Assembly: GCF_003339505.1 (NCBI RefSeq) | Contig: NZ_QPIW01000019.1 | Span: 62,001 to 126,000 of the forward strand | DNA from: Runella aurantiaca | GTDB lineage: Bacteria > Bacteroidota > Bacteroidia > Cytophagales > Spirosomataceae | Direction of reading: 5' to 3' | DNA length: 64,000 bases | In this document: piece after piece, positions 1 through 9,833 of the stretch | Numbering within the stretch: the stretch's first letter is position 1 | How the letters are laid out: every line of letters begins with the position of its first letter | Position numbers and translations under genes: made by a program | Notes under the pieces: generated by a model | What the model was told of the DNA's origin: nothing | Database searches by the model: none | What the model saw: the letters and a program-made list of their open reading frames with translations, nothing else

Positions 1-328
1 TGCCACCCACAAAAATGTATTGCCCATCGTTGAAGGATTGAATTTTCATTTCCGAAACCAACTCGGTCAGCTCTGCCGCTGAATAGCCCACCGCCAGCAA
101 CGACGCCTGAATGGCTCCTGCCGACGTGCCCCCCACACGCCAAATATCTTTCAAAAAGCCGCGTTGCTCCAATTCTTGAATCGCTCCGCAGTAGGCAATT
201 CCGCGAATACCGCCGCCTTCCAAGACCAGATTATGGTATTTTTGTTGCGCAACAGAAGAATATGAAAGGAGAAAAAATACGCAAACAAGCCCAGTTTTGG
301 CCCACAGGACGAACACTTTTTGGAACAT
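1..328 (-). CDS. Patatin-like phospholipase, 5' part only (runs off left edge)
   Basis: The minus strand reads without a stop from an ATG at 328 to the window edge, giving about 109 residues. The N-terminus is a hydrophobic signal peptide (ends near SYSSVAQQ), followed by the patatin oxyanion motif GGGIRG and, about 35 residues on, the nucleophile elbow GGTSAGA (G-x-S-x-G). This is the start of a serine/aspartate lipid acyl hydrolase exported from the cytoplasm. The catalytic Asp (DGG/DGA motif) and the rest of the protein lie outside the window. The gene is divergent from the FG-GAP protein gene, with only about 45 bases between them. The family call is firm; substrate cannot be judged. Confidence 0.85.
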   Translation of the reverse strand, partial: MFQKVFVLWAKTGLVCVFFLLSYSSVAQQKYHNLVLEGGGIRGIAYCGAIQELEQRGFLKDIWRVGGTSAGAIQASLLAVGYSAAELTELVSEMKIQSFNDGQYIFVGG

Positions 329-372
329 AAAAACGTTTTTTGTTTAGAACGGTTTATTATAGAAAAAATTGA

Positions 373-2727
373 ATGAGAATGAGGCAGATTATACATTCTA
401 AGATGATTTTACGTGGTTTTCTGCGCTGGTCTGTGCCGCTGAGCCTTTGCTTCATTTGCGTGGTTATGGGGTTTAAATCGTTTGGTCAAACGTTTTCATT
501 TCGTTGGGATAACTCCGCAAAAGTTCTCAAAAACAACGCCCCCATCCTCAACCCTTGGGCGGGCGGCCTCAACAGCGCCCAATTCTCAAAAATGCACCTC
601 AACGACGACGGCACGGAAGATTTGGTCATCTTCGACCGTAGCAGTCAGCAGGTGTCTACTTTTTTGGCCGTTCACCAAGCCAACGTAATCACTTGGCAAC
701 ATGCTCCCCAATACGAAGTAAAATTCCCGTCCAACCTGCTGTATTGGATGTTGCTGGTCGATTATGACCGCGATGGCCGCAAAGATTTGTTTACCAGTAC
801 CGTAGCAGGCATTCGTGTTTTCCGCAACATTCCCGCCACTGATGGTTTTTCTTGGTCGCTTGTGGCCGACCCTCTTCTGACGCAGGGTTTTTCTGGAAAC
901 ATAAATCTGTACGTTCCGTCCACCGATTTACCTGCTATTACCGACGTCGACGATGATGGCGATATCGACATTCTTACCTTCGATTTTACGGGTGCTTCTT
1001 TGGAACTACACCAAAATTTAAGCAAAGAGCAAAACAGCACACAGCCGTTTGTCTTCCGAAAAGTAACCACCAATTGGGGCCGTTTTACGGCCACCTCTTC
1101 GTGCGACAAATATGAACTCAATCTGGAGCCCGCCGGCACAGAAGTGCAAGCTCCTGAACAAGTACGCACAAACGCTGCAACCCTCAGCGAAGCATTGGGC
1201 GGGCCCCTGTCAAACGCTAAAATTCAGCACGCTGGCAATACGCTTTGGGTCGGCGATATAGACGGCGATGGCCGCAAAGACATTTTACACGGCCACGTGG
1301 CCTGCAACAACGTGACGTTGCTCAAAAACGTAGGCGGCAACGGCATGGCGGCGCTGATCGGCAGTGTACAATCAAATTTCCCCGCCCAAGCCCCCATTAA
1401 CTACCCCTTTTTTCCTTCGGCATATATCGAAGATTTGGACGGCGACGGGATTCAGGATTTGGTAGCCTCGCCGAGTAGCACGGATATTGCGAGCAACTCA
1501 CTGATTAATTTACGGCAATCCAATTGGTTTTACCGAAACGAAGGCACGGCGCTCAAGCCCAACTTTGTGTATCGTCAGCCTGATTTTTTGCAGGACGGGA
1601 TGATTGATTTAGGAGAAAACGCCACACCCGCCCTTGCCGATATTGACGGCGACGGCGACTTGGATTTAGTGGTAGGCTACGGAGGGCTTCGCACGCAAAC
1701 TGGCTATCGGTCAAGTCTTCAATTGTATCGAAATACGGGAACGGCCACGCAAGCTCAGTTTGAGTTGGTCAGCACCGATTTTCAGAACTTGGGCAATCAA
1801 CTCTTCAGCAAAGAAAACCTCATGCCAGTCAATACCAAACCGTTTTTTGCCGACCTCAACGGCGACGGAACGCTTGATTTGGGTTTTTGGGCCAATACGT
1901 TTAAAGGCATGGACATTCGATTTGTGCCTAACACCTCCCCCCGAGGAGCGGCAATGCAGCTGGACACCACCCGTTTGACCAAACTCCCCAATCCAGTCAA
2001 CTTCTCCAACGGCGAAAATTTGCTTTACTACGACATTGACCAAGACGGAAAATTGGATGTGCTGGTCAGTAAAAACTCGGGGAATGTAGAGTTTCATCGA
2101 AACACGGGCAGTACCCTTGCGCCAGTGTATGAACTCAAAACGAATGTGTTTGGTGGTTTGGATGTCGATTTCAACAAACGTTCGCAAGGGATGGCCGTAG
2201 CCGACCTCAACGGCGACCGAAAGCCCGAACTTATTCTGGGAGATTTGTTGGGACGATTGCGAGTATACCAAAATTTCACCACGCCCGACGCAACTTTAAA
2301 GAGTGATACCAATTTGATTTTTAACGAATTTGCAGGAAAAACAGCATTTTTGAGAATAGGAGCAGGACTCTTTCCTGCCGTCGGAGATTTGGATGGCGAC
2401 CAACTTCCCGAATTACTCATCGGTAGCAACACAGGCGGCATCAAGTACTTAAAAAACACTTCGCCCAAAGTCAACCCTCCTGTTGAAACACTGGAATTAA
2501 TCGTTTATCCCAATCCGACCTCAAATTTCCTCTACGCACTAGTTCCTGTAACGGGGCAATTAGAAATAATCACCATCAACGGTCAAGTCATTAAAAGTCA
2601 ATCAGTTACTCAAGTTATAGCAGAAGCTTCTTTCGATGTAAGTAGGTTAGCGCAAGGCATTTACTTCGTTCGACTCATCGGAACCGATGGCTCCCAAACG
2701 ACGCGAAAGGTAGTAATAGCCCGCTAA
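373..2727 (+). CDS. Secreted FG-GAP/VCBS repeat protein with T9SS sorting domain
   Basis: 784 residues. A basic N-terminus and a hydrophobic stretch (about residues 18-38, ending SFGQ) form a signal peptide; the Met at residue 11 is an equally plausible start. The body carries about ten calcium-binding-like acidic repeats of the type DxDGDGxxD (for example DIDGDGRKDI, DLDGDGIQDL, DIDGDGDLDL, DLNGDGTLDL), as in FG-GAP/VCBS beta-propellers of surface and adhesion proteins. The last about 75 residues match a type A Por secretion tail: a YPNPTS start, beta-strands, GIYFVRL, and a basic end RKVVIAR. It is therefore likely exported by the type IX system and surface-attached or released. Its 3' end overlaps the convergent membrane-protein gene by 81 bases. 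Ligand unknown. Confidence 0.87.
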   Translation: MRMRQIIHSKMILRGFLRWSVPLSLCFICVVMGFKSFGQTFSFRWDNSAKVLKNNAPILNPWAGGLNSAQFSKMHLNDDGTEDLVIFDRSSQQVSTFLAVHQANVITWQHAPQYEVKFPSNLLYWMLLVDYDRDGRKDLFTSTVAGIRVFRNIPATDGFSWSLVADPLLTQGFSGNINLYVPSTDLPAITDVDDDGDIDILTFDFTGASLELHQNLSKEQNSTQPFVFRKVTTNWGRFTATSSCDKYELNLEPAGTEVQAPEQVRTNAATLSEALGGPLSNAKIQHAGNTLWVGDIDGDGRKDILHGHVACNNVTLLKNVGGNGMAALIGSVQSNFPAQAPINYPFFPSAYIEDLDGDGIQDLVASPSSTDIASNSLINLRQSNWFYRNEGTALKPNFVYRQPDFLQDGMIDLGENATPALADIDGDGDLDLVVGYGGLRTQTGYRSSLQLYRNTGTATQAQFELVSTDFQNLGNQLFSKENLMPVNTKPFFADLNGDGTLDLGFWANTFKGMDIRFVPNTSPRGAAMQLDTTRLTKLPNPVNFSNGENLLYYDIDQDGKLDVLVSKNSGNVEFHRNTGSTLAPVYELKTNVFGGLDVDFNKRSQGMAVADLNGDRKPELILGDLLGRLRVYQNFTTPDATLKSDTNLIFNEFAGKTAFLRIGAGLFPAVGDLDGDQLPELLIGSNTGGIKYLKNTSPKVNPPVETLELIVYPNPTSNFLYALVPVTGQLEIITINGQVIKSQSVTQVIAEASFDVSRLAQGIYFVRLIGTDGSQTTRKVVIAR

Positions 2728-3888
2728 AACAGCGACGGCATACACCCAATATCCCCAACTTTCGCGTAACGTCCAGCATTCAACACACCATTGCGGCATC
2801 TCGTTTGGGTAGCGCCCCAAATCGGGTTCTAATTGGGATAGTCTCATCAATGGCAACGACGTAAGTAGTACATACCCACCCATCCAGATAGGGAGTTGGT
2901 TCAGTCTCAGCACCAAAAAAGTTAAGACAAAAGGCATTCCGTTATACAAAATTCGCGTCGTATCGCCTCCACCAAAAACGCTGAGAAACAACCAAAGGAA
3001 GAAGTGAGGAATGAGGAGCGAGAAACGAGAAGTAGAGTCGTCTGCTGCTTTTAAAAATCTGAAAGGAAGTAACGCCAACCAAAATGTTCCGTACGCCAAA
3101 AACCAACTGACGGGTACGCTTAAAAATAAATCGGGATGCTCTGCATAACGCTTCATCCCTCGTAAAACACTGACAATGGAGTTGTTACGCCAATCGGTAG
3201 AGGCCGCAGGAAAGTAGAAAGCAACAAGGCAGTAAACAGCAATGGACAGGCAAAAAGATAAAAGCAGCGGCTTTATGATGCCAGCGGTATCTGAATTCTT
3301 CCCAGTAAGCAAGACCGTCATTCCCAAAACGGCGATAAAAGCCTCCTTTTGAAGTGTACCCAAAACAGCGATTAAAACAAACAAGCAATTGAGCCAAGCC
3401 TTCGAAAACTTCTTTTCTTCAATAAGTAAAAGGGCTAAAAAAGAAGTTAGCAAAAAATACCCACCCACATCCGCCGTCACGGGGTCGGGCAAATACATTC
3501 GCACCAAGCCTTTCCAATGAAATAAAATCCAGAAAAGGGCAATTGCAATCCAAAAAAGCCTAATGTTGAGTTTTAACCAAATCCAAGTCAACAGCCCAAT
3601 GGTCGCCAAGATAAAGACCCCATTGAGCCAAACAAAATCCGTAACGAGCTCATTAAAAGGCAAATATGCAGCCAGCCATGGCATCAAAATACGCGTATTG
3701 AACGGAAAGGCTACTTCATAATTTGCGGTAAAGCCTTTGAAATAATTATAGGCCTTGGCGTATTGATGCGCATCATAGCGCCCGTCGAGCAAGGCGTAAG
3801 TATAAGTAGGTTGGAAGAACGCATACAATAAATACACCGCCAAAGCAGACAACACGGCTGCCATTCCAATCCAACCTTTTTCTTTCAC
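2647..3888 (-). CDS. Polytopic inner-membrane protein, unrecognised (possibly GT-C-like)
   Basis: 413 residues with roughly ten hydrophobic segments from residue 8 to about 400 and short charged loops. The first outer loop holds DGRYDAHQY and NTRILMPW, reminiscent of polytopic GT-C glycosyltransferases or EpsG-like polymer enzymes, but I do not recognise a family with confidence. The start at 3888 is 4 bases downstream of the CobW-type GTPase stop, so the two are probably one transcription unit and may be translationally coupled. The 3' end, encoding the cytoplasmic tail SDESNEVNALR, lies antisense to the sorting-domain end of the FG-GAP gene. Confidence 0.7.
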   Translation of the reverse strand: MKEKGWIGMAAVLSALAVYLLYAFFQPTYTYALLDGRYDAHQYAKAYNYFKGFTANYEVAFPFNTRILMPWLAAYLPFNELVTDFVWLNGVFILATIGLLTWIWLKLNIRLFWIAIALFWILFHWKGLVRMYLPDPVTADVGGYFLLTSFLALLLIEEKKFSKAWLNCLFVLIAVLGTLQKEAFIAVLGMTVLLTGKNSDTAGIIKPLLLSFCLSIAVYCLVAFYFPAASTDWRNNSIVSVLRGMKRYAEHPDLFLSVPVSWFLAYGTFWLALLPFRFLKAADDSTSRFSLLIPHFFLWLFLSVFGGGDTTRILYNGMPFVLTFLVLRLNQLPIWMGGYVLLTSLPLMRLSQLEPDLGRYPNEMPQWCVECWTLRESWGYWVYAVAVLAGYYYLSRRLGAIGSDESNEVNALR

Positions 3889-3892
3889 AATT

Positions 3893-4915
3893 TTAGACGG
3901 TTTTCATTTCTGAAACATTCAGGAGACACCCTTTTAGGCCATCCTCCAGCGTCTTCCACGGCAATGGATTAGCCGAAATACACTCTACACGGCTGTCGCG
4001 GCGGTAAGCTAAATATTCGATTGAAAATTCTCCGCGTACGGCATTGATCAACACCCAATCTACGCCAGTCCTGAAAGCGCCTTTTACGCGCTCTACGTTT
4101 TGTAGGGAAGCAATCCATGCTTTCAGTTTGGGCAATTCAAAAACTTCATCGGGCGAGAATACCCATCCGCAACTATACCGTCCCAACCCGTGACTTTCAC
4201 GCATAAGCGGCTTGCCCACTTCAGGAATTGGCAATTCTTCCGAATGATGGTGGTGGTGATGCTCGTGTTCGTGCGCATGAGGATGCAGGGCTTTTCGATT
4301 TGGGAAAGGCTCAATGTTGAGCCAATCGGGGTCGATGTCACCGTGCTCTACGGCCCCGATTAAAATTTTAGGCGGAAAAAGCGCCTTGGCCCATTCTAGA
4401 AAATCCTGCGTTAGCGCCTCGCCAGCCAAATCAACCTTGTTGGCAATGAGCACATCTGCCAAGGTAATTTGGTCAATAAACGTTTCGTGTTCCCGATAAT
4501 CTTCGTTATCCCACTGACGCGGGTCTACCAAGCAGACCGTAGCTCGAATGTCAAGCACATCTTTCAAAAATTTTCCACGCAACATATCCAAAATTGCCTC
4601 AGGATGCCCCATGCCCGTCGGTTCAATCAAAATACGGTGGGGTTTCACCTGACGCAGTACCAACGTCAGCGTCATCTGCATCGGCAAATTGGCCGTGCAA
4701 CAAATACATCCACCCGCTACCTCTTTGACCACCAAACCATTTTCATCTGCTCCCGCAAATGTCGTATGGTCGATTGAAACCGCCCCAAATTCATTGATAA
4801 TGACGGCCCAACGCTCGTCGGTAGGTTTGCGTTTAAGAATATTTTGCAGCGCCGTTGTTTTGCCTACGCCCAAAAAACCAGTGATAAGATTAACGGGAAT
4901 TTTATTGAGAGCCAT
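3893..4915 (-). CDS. CobW/Zng1-type (COG0523) metal-handling GTPase
   Basis: 340 residues, a normal length for the family. It shows the P-loop GFLGVGKT (residues 13-20), the family-defining metal-binding motif GCICC (69-73), a guanine-specificity motif NKVD (about 158), and a histidine-rich run HAHEHEHHHHHH around residue 215 that separates the G domain from the CobW C-terminal domain. Members of this group are GTP-dependent metallochaperones for zinc, cobalt or related metals; the His run favours zinc or nickel/cobalt buffering. The metal cannot be set from sequence. It is the first gene of a two-gene unit with the membrane protein 4 bases downstream. Confidence 0.92.
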   Translation of the reverse strand: MALNKIPVNLITGFLGVGKTTALQNILKRKPTDERWAVIINEFGAVSIDHTTFAGADENGLVVKEVAGGCICCTANLPMQMTLTLVLRQVKPHRILIEPTGMGHPEAILDMLRGKFLKDVLDIRATVCLVDPRQWDNEDYREHETFIDQITLADVLIANKVDLAGEALTQDFLEWAKALFPPKILIGAVEHGDIDPDWLNIEPFPNRKALHPHAHEHEHHHHHHSEELPIPEVGKPLMRESHGLGRYSCGWVFSPDEVFELPKLKAWIASLQNVERVKGAFRTGVDWVLINAVRGEFSIEYLAYRRDSRVECISANPLPWKTLEDGLKGCLLNVSEMKTV

Positions 4916-5016
4916 TGCTTAGTTATGATTGTCGATTTAAGACATGATATCCAGTAAACCAATGTTTACCCTCACAGATTCATTTCTCCTCCAAATTGGG
5001 TGAAAATACGCCTGAT

Positions 5017-5047
5017 TTTGTTGATTGTGGTTCTGTTTTTACTTTTT
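5017..5047 (+). promoter_or_regulatory. Bacteroidota-type promoter for the M1 peptidase
   Basis: TTTG (5017-5020), exactly 19 bases, then TACTTTTT (5040-5047), one mismatch from the TAnnTTTG -7 consensus of Bacteroidota sigma-ABfr. It leaves a leader of about 100 bases before the ATG at 5157 or 5181 and argues against a more upstream start at 5025, which would lie inside the promoter. Confidence 0.45.
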
Positions 5048-5156
5048 ACAACAATTCTGCCTTACCTTCGTTTTTCAGCAAATTCATTCTGTAGAAGTTT
5101 CGATGACTCATTTTCTATCGGGTATTTTCAGGATAGAAAAAACAACCCATCGGCCA

Positions 5157-7160
5157 ATGCACATCATAAATTCATTTATAATGTTTCGTCAAATTAGTTT
5201 TTTATTTCTGGTAAGTCTTGCGGCGTTGGCACAAGTTCAAAATCCAACGACCAAATACGACGCGCACGTATTATTCAACCCCTTGTTTAATTACCAACCT
5301 GCCAACGAGTCCCGTACGGGTAGCGGCGCCCCAGGCCCTCGCTATTGGCAAAACCGCGCCGATTATAAAATCGCCGTTACCCTCGACGAAGCCGCCAACA
5401 CCATTGCGGGTGAAGTAGAAATCACTTATACCAACAACAGCCCCGAAGCGCTGCCTTTTGTATGGCTACAACTTGACCAAAATGCTTTCAACGACAATTC
5501 TCGCAGCGGTAAAACCACCCCCCTCAACGGCGGTCGCTACGGCAATATGGGCTTTGAAGGTGGCTATACCATCAGTTCGGTGAGCATTCAGCAAGGAAAG
5601 GGCAAATATGCCCCTGCCGATTTTATCATTGAAGATACCCGTATGCAAATCCGCCTCTCTGACGCGGTAAAGCCCACGGGCGATGTGCTGAAAATAAAAG
5701 TGGGTTATTCCTTCAAAATACCCACGTATGCCTCCGACCGCATGGGAAAACTGGACACCAAAAACGGCACGATTTACGAAATCGCCCAGTGGTACCCCCG
5801 CATGTGCGTATTTGACGACATCGAAGGCTGGAATGTACTTCCGTACATTGGCGCGGGTGAGTTTTATCTCAATTACGGCGACTATGAATACAGCGTCACG
5901 GTGCCTTGGGACCACATTGTGGGCGGCTCAGGAGAACTGCTCAACCCGTCGGACGTAATGACCTCCGAGCAAATCAAACGCATGGAAGAAGCCCGCAAAA
6001 GCGACAAAACCGTGATGATTCGCAGCGCGAAAGAAATAAAAGAGAAAAAATCACGCCCCAAAGATTCGGGCATGATTACGTGGAAATTCCGTTGCCAAAA
6101 CGCCCGCGACGTAGCCTGGGCCACTTCCCGCGCCTTTGTGTGGGATGCCGCCAAAATGAACTTACCAAGCGGTAAACCCGCTATCGCACAATCATTGTAC
6201 ACCGCCGAAAATGACGGTAACGATGGTTGGGGCCGCTCGACAGAATACGTGAAAGGTTGTCTGGAATTTTATTCCAAATACCTCATGGAATTTCCGTATC
6301 CCGTAGCCACCAACGTGGCGGGCATCGTGGGCGGGATGGAATACCCCGGCATCGTTTTTTGCGCACACAACGACAAAAAAGAATCACTTTGGGGCGTAAC
6401 AGACCATGAATTCGGACATACTTGGTTTCCAATGATTGTGGGCAACAACGAGCGCAAATTTGCGTGGATGGATGAGGGTTTTAACACATTCATCAATATG
6501 CTTTCGACCGAGGCTTTCAACGATGGTGAATACAACCGCGACCGTCTGGACGATATGCAAAACCTCGCTCCTACGCTGTTCCGCGACGGTGCCGACCCTA
6601 TCCTGACCGTGCCAGATGTCATCAAAGCCACCAATTTGGGTTGGGACGCCTATTACAAACCCGCCATCGGACTTAAGCTCCTGCGTGAAGTAGTACTGGG
6701 TCGCGACCGATTTGATTATGCTTTCAAACAATACGTAAAACGCTGGGCTTTCAAACACCCAACACCTTATGACTTCTTCCGAACCATCGAAGATGCCGCT
6801 GGCGAAGACCTAGGCTGGTACTGGAAAGGCTGGTTTTACGAAAATTATAAACTGGACCAAGGCGTAAAAGAAGTTCAATACGTGGAACAAACGCCCTCCA
6901 AAGGCTCGGTCATCACCATCGAAAACCTTGAGCAATGGGCCATGCCCACCATCGTAGAACTAGAAGAAGCCGGTGGCAAAAAGACCCGCATTACGCTTCC
7001 CGTAGAAGTTTGGCAACGCGGCAGCACTTGGACCTTCAAAGCAGCTACCAAAAACCCCTTGAAATCCGTCACCATCGACCCCGACGCCCAACTACCCGAC
7101 ATCAACCCCCGCAACAATACCTGGCATCCAGTACGGTATATGTCGCCAGACGAGAATTAA
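5157..7160 (+). CDS. Secreted M1 family zinc metallopeptidase
   Basis: 667 residues from the ATG at 5157; the ATG at 5181 (MFRQIS) gives a cleaner signal peptide ending ALAQ and is an equally good start. The open frame extends further upstream, but that part overlaps a likely promoter. After an N-terminal beta-domain come the substrate-binding GGMEYPG (the GAMEN equivalent) and the zinc site HEFGH (His417, Glu418, His421) with the third ligand Glu440 in WMDEG, 18 residues after the second His as in gluzincins. It should be a periplasmic or cell-surface aminopeptidase-like enzyme. It is clearly paralogous to the M1 protein at 51378-53750. The stop codon overlaps that of the convergent WYL gene by 4 bases. 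Confidence 0.92.
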   Translation: MHIINSFIMFRQISFLFLVSLAALAQVQNPTTKYDAHVLFNPLFNYQPANESRTGSGAPGPRYWQNRADYKIAVTLDEAANTIAGEVEITYTNNSPEALPFVWLQLDQNAFNDNSRSGKTTPLNGGRYGNMGFEGGYTISSVSIQQGKGKYAPADFIIEDTRMQIRLSDAVKPTGDVLKIKVGYSFKIPTYASDRMGKLDTKNGTIYEIAQWYPRMCVFDDIEGWNVLPYIGAGEFYLNYGDYEYSVTVPWDHIVGGSGELLNPSDVMTSEQIKRMEEARKSDKTVMIRSAKEIKEKKSRPKDSGMITWKFRCQNARDVAWATSRAFVWDAAKMNLPSGKPAIAQSLYTAENDGNDGWGRSTEYVKGCLEFYSKYLMEFPYPVATNVAGIVGGMEYPGIVFCAHNDKKESLWGVTDHEFGHTWFPMIVGNNERKFAWMDEGFNTFINMLSTEAFNDGEYNRDRLDDMQNLAPTLFRDGADPILTVPDVIKATNLGWDAYYKPAIGLKLLREVVLGRDRFDYAFKQYVKRWAFKHPTPYDFFRTIEDAAGEDLGWYWKGWFYENYKLDQGVKEVQYVEQTPSKGSVITIENLEQWAMPTIVELEEAGGKKTRITLPVEVWQRGSTWTFKAATKNPLKSVTIDPDAQLPDINPRNNTWHPVRYMSPDEN

Positions 7161-8107
7161 TACTCGTCAGAACACACATACATAGCCGAGGCACTGCGCA
7201 GTGTCTCGGCTATTTTTTGGCGTAACTCTTTTGGTTCAAGCACTTCTATATCCATCCCAAATTCTAAGATTTTAGACATCAGTTCGCGGTTGGTGTAAAC
7301 CCGAATGGAAATCATCCGCTCTCCCACAAGTTGCTGACTATGATGGAGTTTCTTAGTCATTACATACGGAAAACGATTATCGCTGAATCGCAATGTGAGT
7401 GTTTCCAATGTACCTTCGAGCGTAGTTCCAATCATGTTGTTGAATCGTTCGCGCCAATCGAAAAACTTATCATAGCTAAAATTTTCTTGGGTTTCGTGGA
7501 AATTCTCAATACGGTCGAGCGGCAAATTTTGGATGTCGTTTTTTCCATTTTCCCACCCAATCAAAAACCACCGATTGTTGTATTCTTTGAGCAGCAACGG
7601 AAAAATATGCCTTTGGTAATTCGTTTTGCCAAAAGGCTCATAATTTACACGTACAAAGCACCGATTCTGAATCGCCTGATATAATTTGGGCAAATGCTCT
7701 TTCCCTTTCAACGCCACTTCTTCAAACGCAATGGCCGTATTTTTCTCCGCCTCGGTGAGCGAAAGGCGTTGTTCTAAACGCAACAAAATATCTTCCAATC
7801 CCAAAAATTCTTTGGTCTTAGAAACTTGTCGCAGCAATGCCACTGCTTCATTGAGCGAACCGTAGTAGCTGTCATCCAATTTTTCCAGAAACGAAAAAGG
7901 ATGGACATATCGGTAGCTTTTTTTCCCTTTGGGTATTTCGGCCCCCATATCGCGCAAATCCTGAATGTCATCGCGAAGCGTTCGGTCCGAAATATGTTGT
8001 TCTACTTTTTCGGCAATGGCCCCAATCAGCGTTTGGGCGTTATATGCCTGCATGGTTCGCAGTTTTTGATGAATGGCAAACAGCCGCTCTAAGCGTTTTT
8101 TATCCAT
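7157..8107 (-). CDS. WYL-domain transcriptional regulator
   Basis: 316 residues. The N-terminal about 70 residues form a winged helix-turn-helix ([17 protein letters not shown] is the recognition part). The middle to C-terminal half holds a WYL domain with the [10 protein letters not shown] core and a basic pocket ([15 protein letters not shown]), followed by a WCX-like extension. WYL proteins sense nucleotides or nucleic-acid fragments and often repress DNA-repair or phage-defence genes. Here the gene is divergent from a RecD-like helicase across 95 bases, the usual geometry for a regulator of its neighbour. Target genes are inferred, not shown. Confidence 0.88.
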   Translation of the reverse strand: MDKKRLERLFAIHQKLRTMQAYNAQTLIGAIAEKVEQHISDRTLRDDIQDLRDMGAEIPKGKKSYRYVHPFSFLEKLDDSYYGSLNEAVALLRQVSKTKEFLGLEDILLRLEQRLSLTEAEKNTAIAFEEVALKGKEHLPKLYQAIQNRCFVRVNYEPFGKTNYQRHIFPLLLKEYNNRWFLIGWENGKNDIQNLPLDRIENFHETQENFSYDKFFDWRERFNNMIGTTLEGTLETLTLRFSDNRFPYVMTKKLHHSQQLVGERMISIRVYTNRELMSKILEFGMDIEVLEPKELRQKIAETLRSASAMYVCSDEY

Positions 8108-8202
8108 GAGATATTTTTAGCAACTTTTGATGACGGAACTAACTCTGCCGCCAAAGGTAAGACTTTTGTAGCGGCTTCTAAAACCAAAAGCCGTTCATAC
8201 TT

Positions 8203-9552
8203 ATGGCTACTACATCTCTTCTTTCATTTTTGGGTTTTTCCGCAACCACGGAGCAAGCAAACACTTTGGCGACCATTGAGCGTTTCTTGGCAGGCAATGA
8301 CCATTTTTTGATTGTGAGAGGTGCAGCGGGTACGGGAAAAACCAGCATTATGAGCGCCGTCACGCGGTATCTGACTGCAAACTCCATCATTCCAGTGCCG
8401 CTTGGCCCCACGGGACGTGCCGCCAAAAACATCGGTCGCAAAACAGGGACGCCCGCCAAAACCATGCACAGCTGTTTTTATACTCCCAAAACCGACGTGG
8501 AGGAGGCCGTTGTCCGCTTGGAACGCCGCACCAACGATTGCCCCACGCAGCAGGTGTTTATTGCCGACGAAAGTTCCATGGTCAGCGACCGATTGGACAA
8601 CAGCGGGGATTTTGTGGCTTCTCGTTCGTTATTGGCCGATTTTGTGGATTTTGTCCGACAGGGTCACGTCCTAAACAAAATCATTTTTGTGGGCGATGCC
8701 TGTCAGCTGCCGCCCGTAGGCTATGAATCCAGAGAAGCTTCGCCAGCACTCATGGCCGAGCACCTGCGCCAACATTATGGCCTGCGCGGCGATACCATCG
8801 AACTCACGCAGGTGATGCGCCAAGGCGAAGGCTCGCCTATTTTGGCCGTGGCTGACGTGCTCCGCCAAAACATGGCTACAAAGCGTTTGTCGGTTCCTTA
8901 TTCGATGGGGCAGGCATATTACAAACCCGCTCATGCCATCCAGCTGTATCTGGAACGCTTTACGCAAGGCCAACACGACCGCGTAGCGATTTTGTCGTTG
9001 TCCAACAAATACCGCACCGAGTGTAACACCCAAATCAGAACGGCATTGGGGCTAACGGGGAGTTTGGCCGTAAATGACACCGTGACGCTTACGCAAACGC
9101 ATATTGGGCAAAAGTACGTAGCCAATGGCGAAGTGGGCATTGTCAAAGCCCTCGATTCGCGCATTCATCGCGTGGCAGATTTGGAGTTTGCGGAAGCCGA
9201 AATCTCCTTCAAAGATGAGCATGACACCGAGTTCAGTATTGTATCTTTAGTGCTGTTGGACGCACTCAAAGGTGCTTTAGACCGTGAGCAGCGCAAAGCT
9301 CTTTTTGCCGCCGAAATGCGCAACAATCGTGCTTTCCAAAAAAGCCAAGACCTTCGAGACAGCCTGTATCTGAGCGCCTTACAACTCAACTACGGCCACG
9401 CGCTTACCGTACACAAAGCCCAAGGCAGCGAATGGGATACCGTGATCATGAATACGTGGATGCACAAAATGGACTTACGTTTCCTGTACACGGGCATCAC
9501 ACGGGCGCGCTCCGAACTCTTCACCAACGGCGCGCACCGCTACGTGGCATAG
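8203..9552 (+). CDS. RecD-like superfamily 1 DNA helicase
   Basis: 449 residues. Helicase motifs appear in order: Walker A GAAGTGKTS near residue 45, Walker B-type IADESSM near 125, motif III GDACQLPPVG near 165, an SF1B C-terminal block with LTVHKAQGSEWD (motif V) near 405, and TGITRAR (motif VI) near 430. This is the compact RecD2/Dda-type 5'-3' helicase common in Bacteroidota, lacking the long RecD2 N-terminal domain. It unwinds DNA in repair or replication. It is divergent from the WYL regulator, and only 35 bases separate its stop from the antitoxin start, although a separate -7 element lies in that gap. Confidence 0.9.
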   Translation: MATTSLLSFLGFSATTEQANTLATIERFLAGNDHFLIVRGAAGTGKTSIMSAVTRYLTANSIIPVPLGPTGRAAKNIGRKTGTPAKTMHSCFYTPKTDVEEAVVRLERRTNDCPTQQVFIADESSMVSDRLDNSGDFVASRSLLADFVDFVRQGHVLNKIIFVGDACQLPPVGYESREASPALMAEHLRQHYGLRGDTIELTQVMRQGEGSPILAVADVLRQNMATKRLSVPYSMGQAYYKPAHAIQLYLERFTQGQHDRVAILSLSNKYRTECNTQIRTALGLTGSLAVNDTVTLTQTHIGQKYVANGEVGIVKALDSRIHRVADLEFAEAEISFKDEHDTEFSIVSLVLLDALKGALDREQRKALFAAEMRNNRAFQKSQDLRDSLYLSALQLNYGHALTVHKAQGSEWDTVIMNTWMHKMDLRFLYTGITRARSELFTNGAHRYVA

Positions 9553-9562
9553 ACAAAATCTG

Positions 9563-9570
9563 TATATTTG
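9563..9570 (+). promoter_or_regulatory. -7 element ahead of the toxin-antitoxin/ATPase unit
   Basis: TATATTTG matches the Bacteroidota -7 consensus TAnnTTTG and ends 17 bases before the antitoxin ATG. No TTTG is found 19 bases upstream, so the -33 half is weak or absent. It suggests that the unit starting at 9588 can be transcribed independently of the helicase. Confidence 0.4.
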
Positions 9571-9587
9571 AGTAAAAATAAAAAGCG

Positions 9588-9833
9588 ATGACTACTGTAA
9601 CATTCAAAATAAAGGTAGACGATCAAGTCGGCGCTGATTTACGTCGTGATAAACAAAAACGTAAAAAGCTCAACTTTCTGATTACGAATCTGTTAAAAAC
9701 ATCTTCCGAGTCTAATCCCAAAAAACGACTGCTGACAGCCATGGATAAACTGTCAGACGAAGCCGAAAAAAGTGGCTTAACTGAGGAAAAATTGGCTTCG
9801 CTTTTGGCTGAAATAGACAAAGAGCGTGATTAG
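9588..9833 (+). CDS. Small basic/acidic antitoxin-like protein
   Basis: 81 residues. The N-terminal half has a short beta-strand (TVTFKIKVDD) and a lysine/arginine-rich stretch (RRDKQKRKK) that could bind DNA; the C-terminal half is acidic and helical (LTEEKLASLLAEIDKERD), as expected for a toxin-neutralising tail. No named antitoxin family is recognised. The identification rests on context: its last 8 bases overlap the start of a PIN-domain toxin of the COG1569 type. A -7-like element lies immediately upstream, so the pair probably has its own, possibly autoregulated, promoter. Confidence 0.7.
   Translation: MTTVTFKIKVDDQVGADLRRDKQKRKKLNFLITNLLKTSSESNPKKRLLTAMDKLSDEAEKSGLTEEKLASLLAEIDKERD

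Noticed and set aside
1711-2271. 186-codon frame antisense to the FG-GAP gene
   Set aside because: It arises from the repetitive acidic-repeat codons on the opposite strand; no family resemblance or start context.
5025-5156. Upstream extension of the first M1 peptidase gene
   Set aside because: It overlaps a TTTG-N19-TACTTTTT promoter and would bury the signal peptide behind about 45 non-signal residues.
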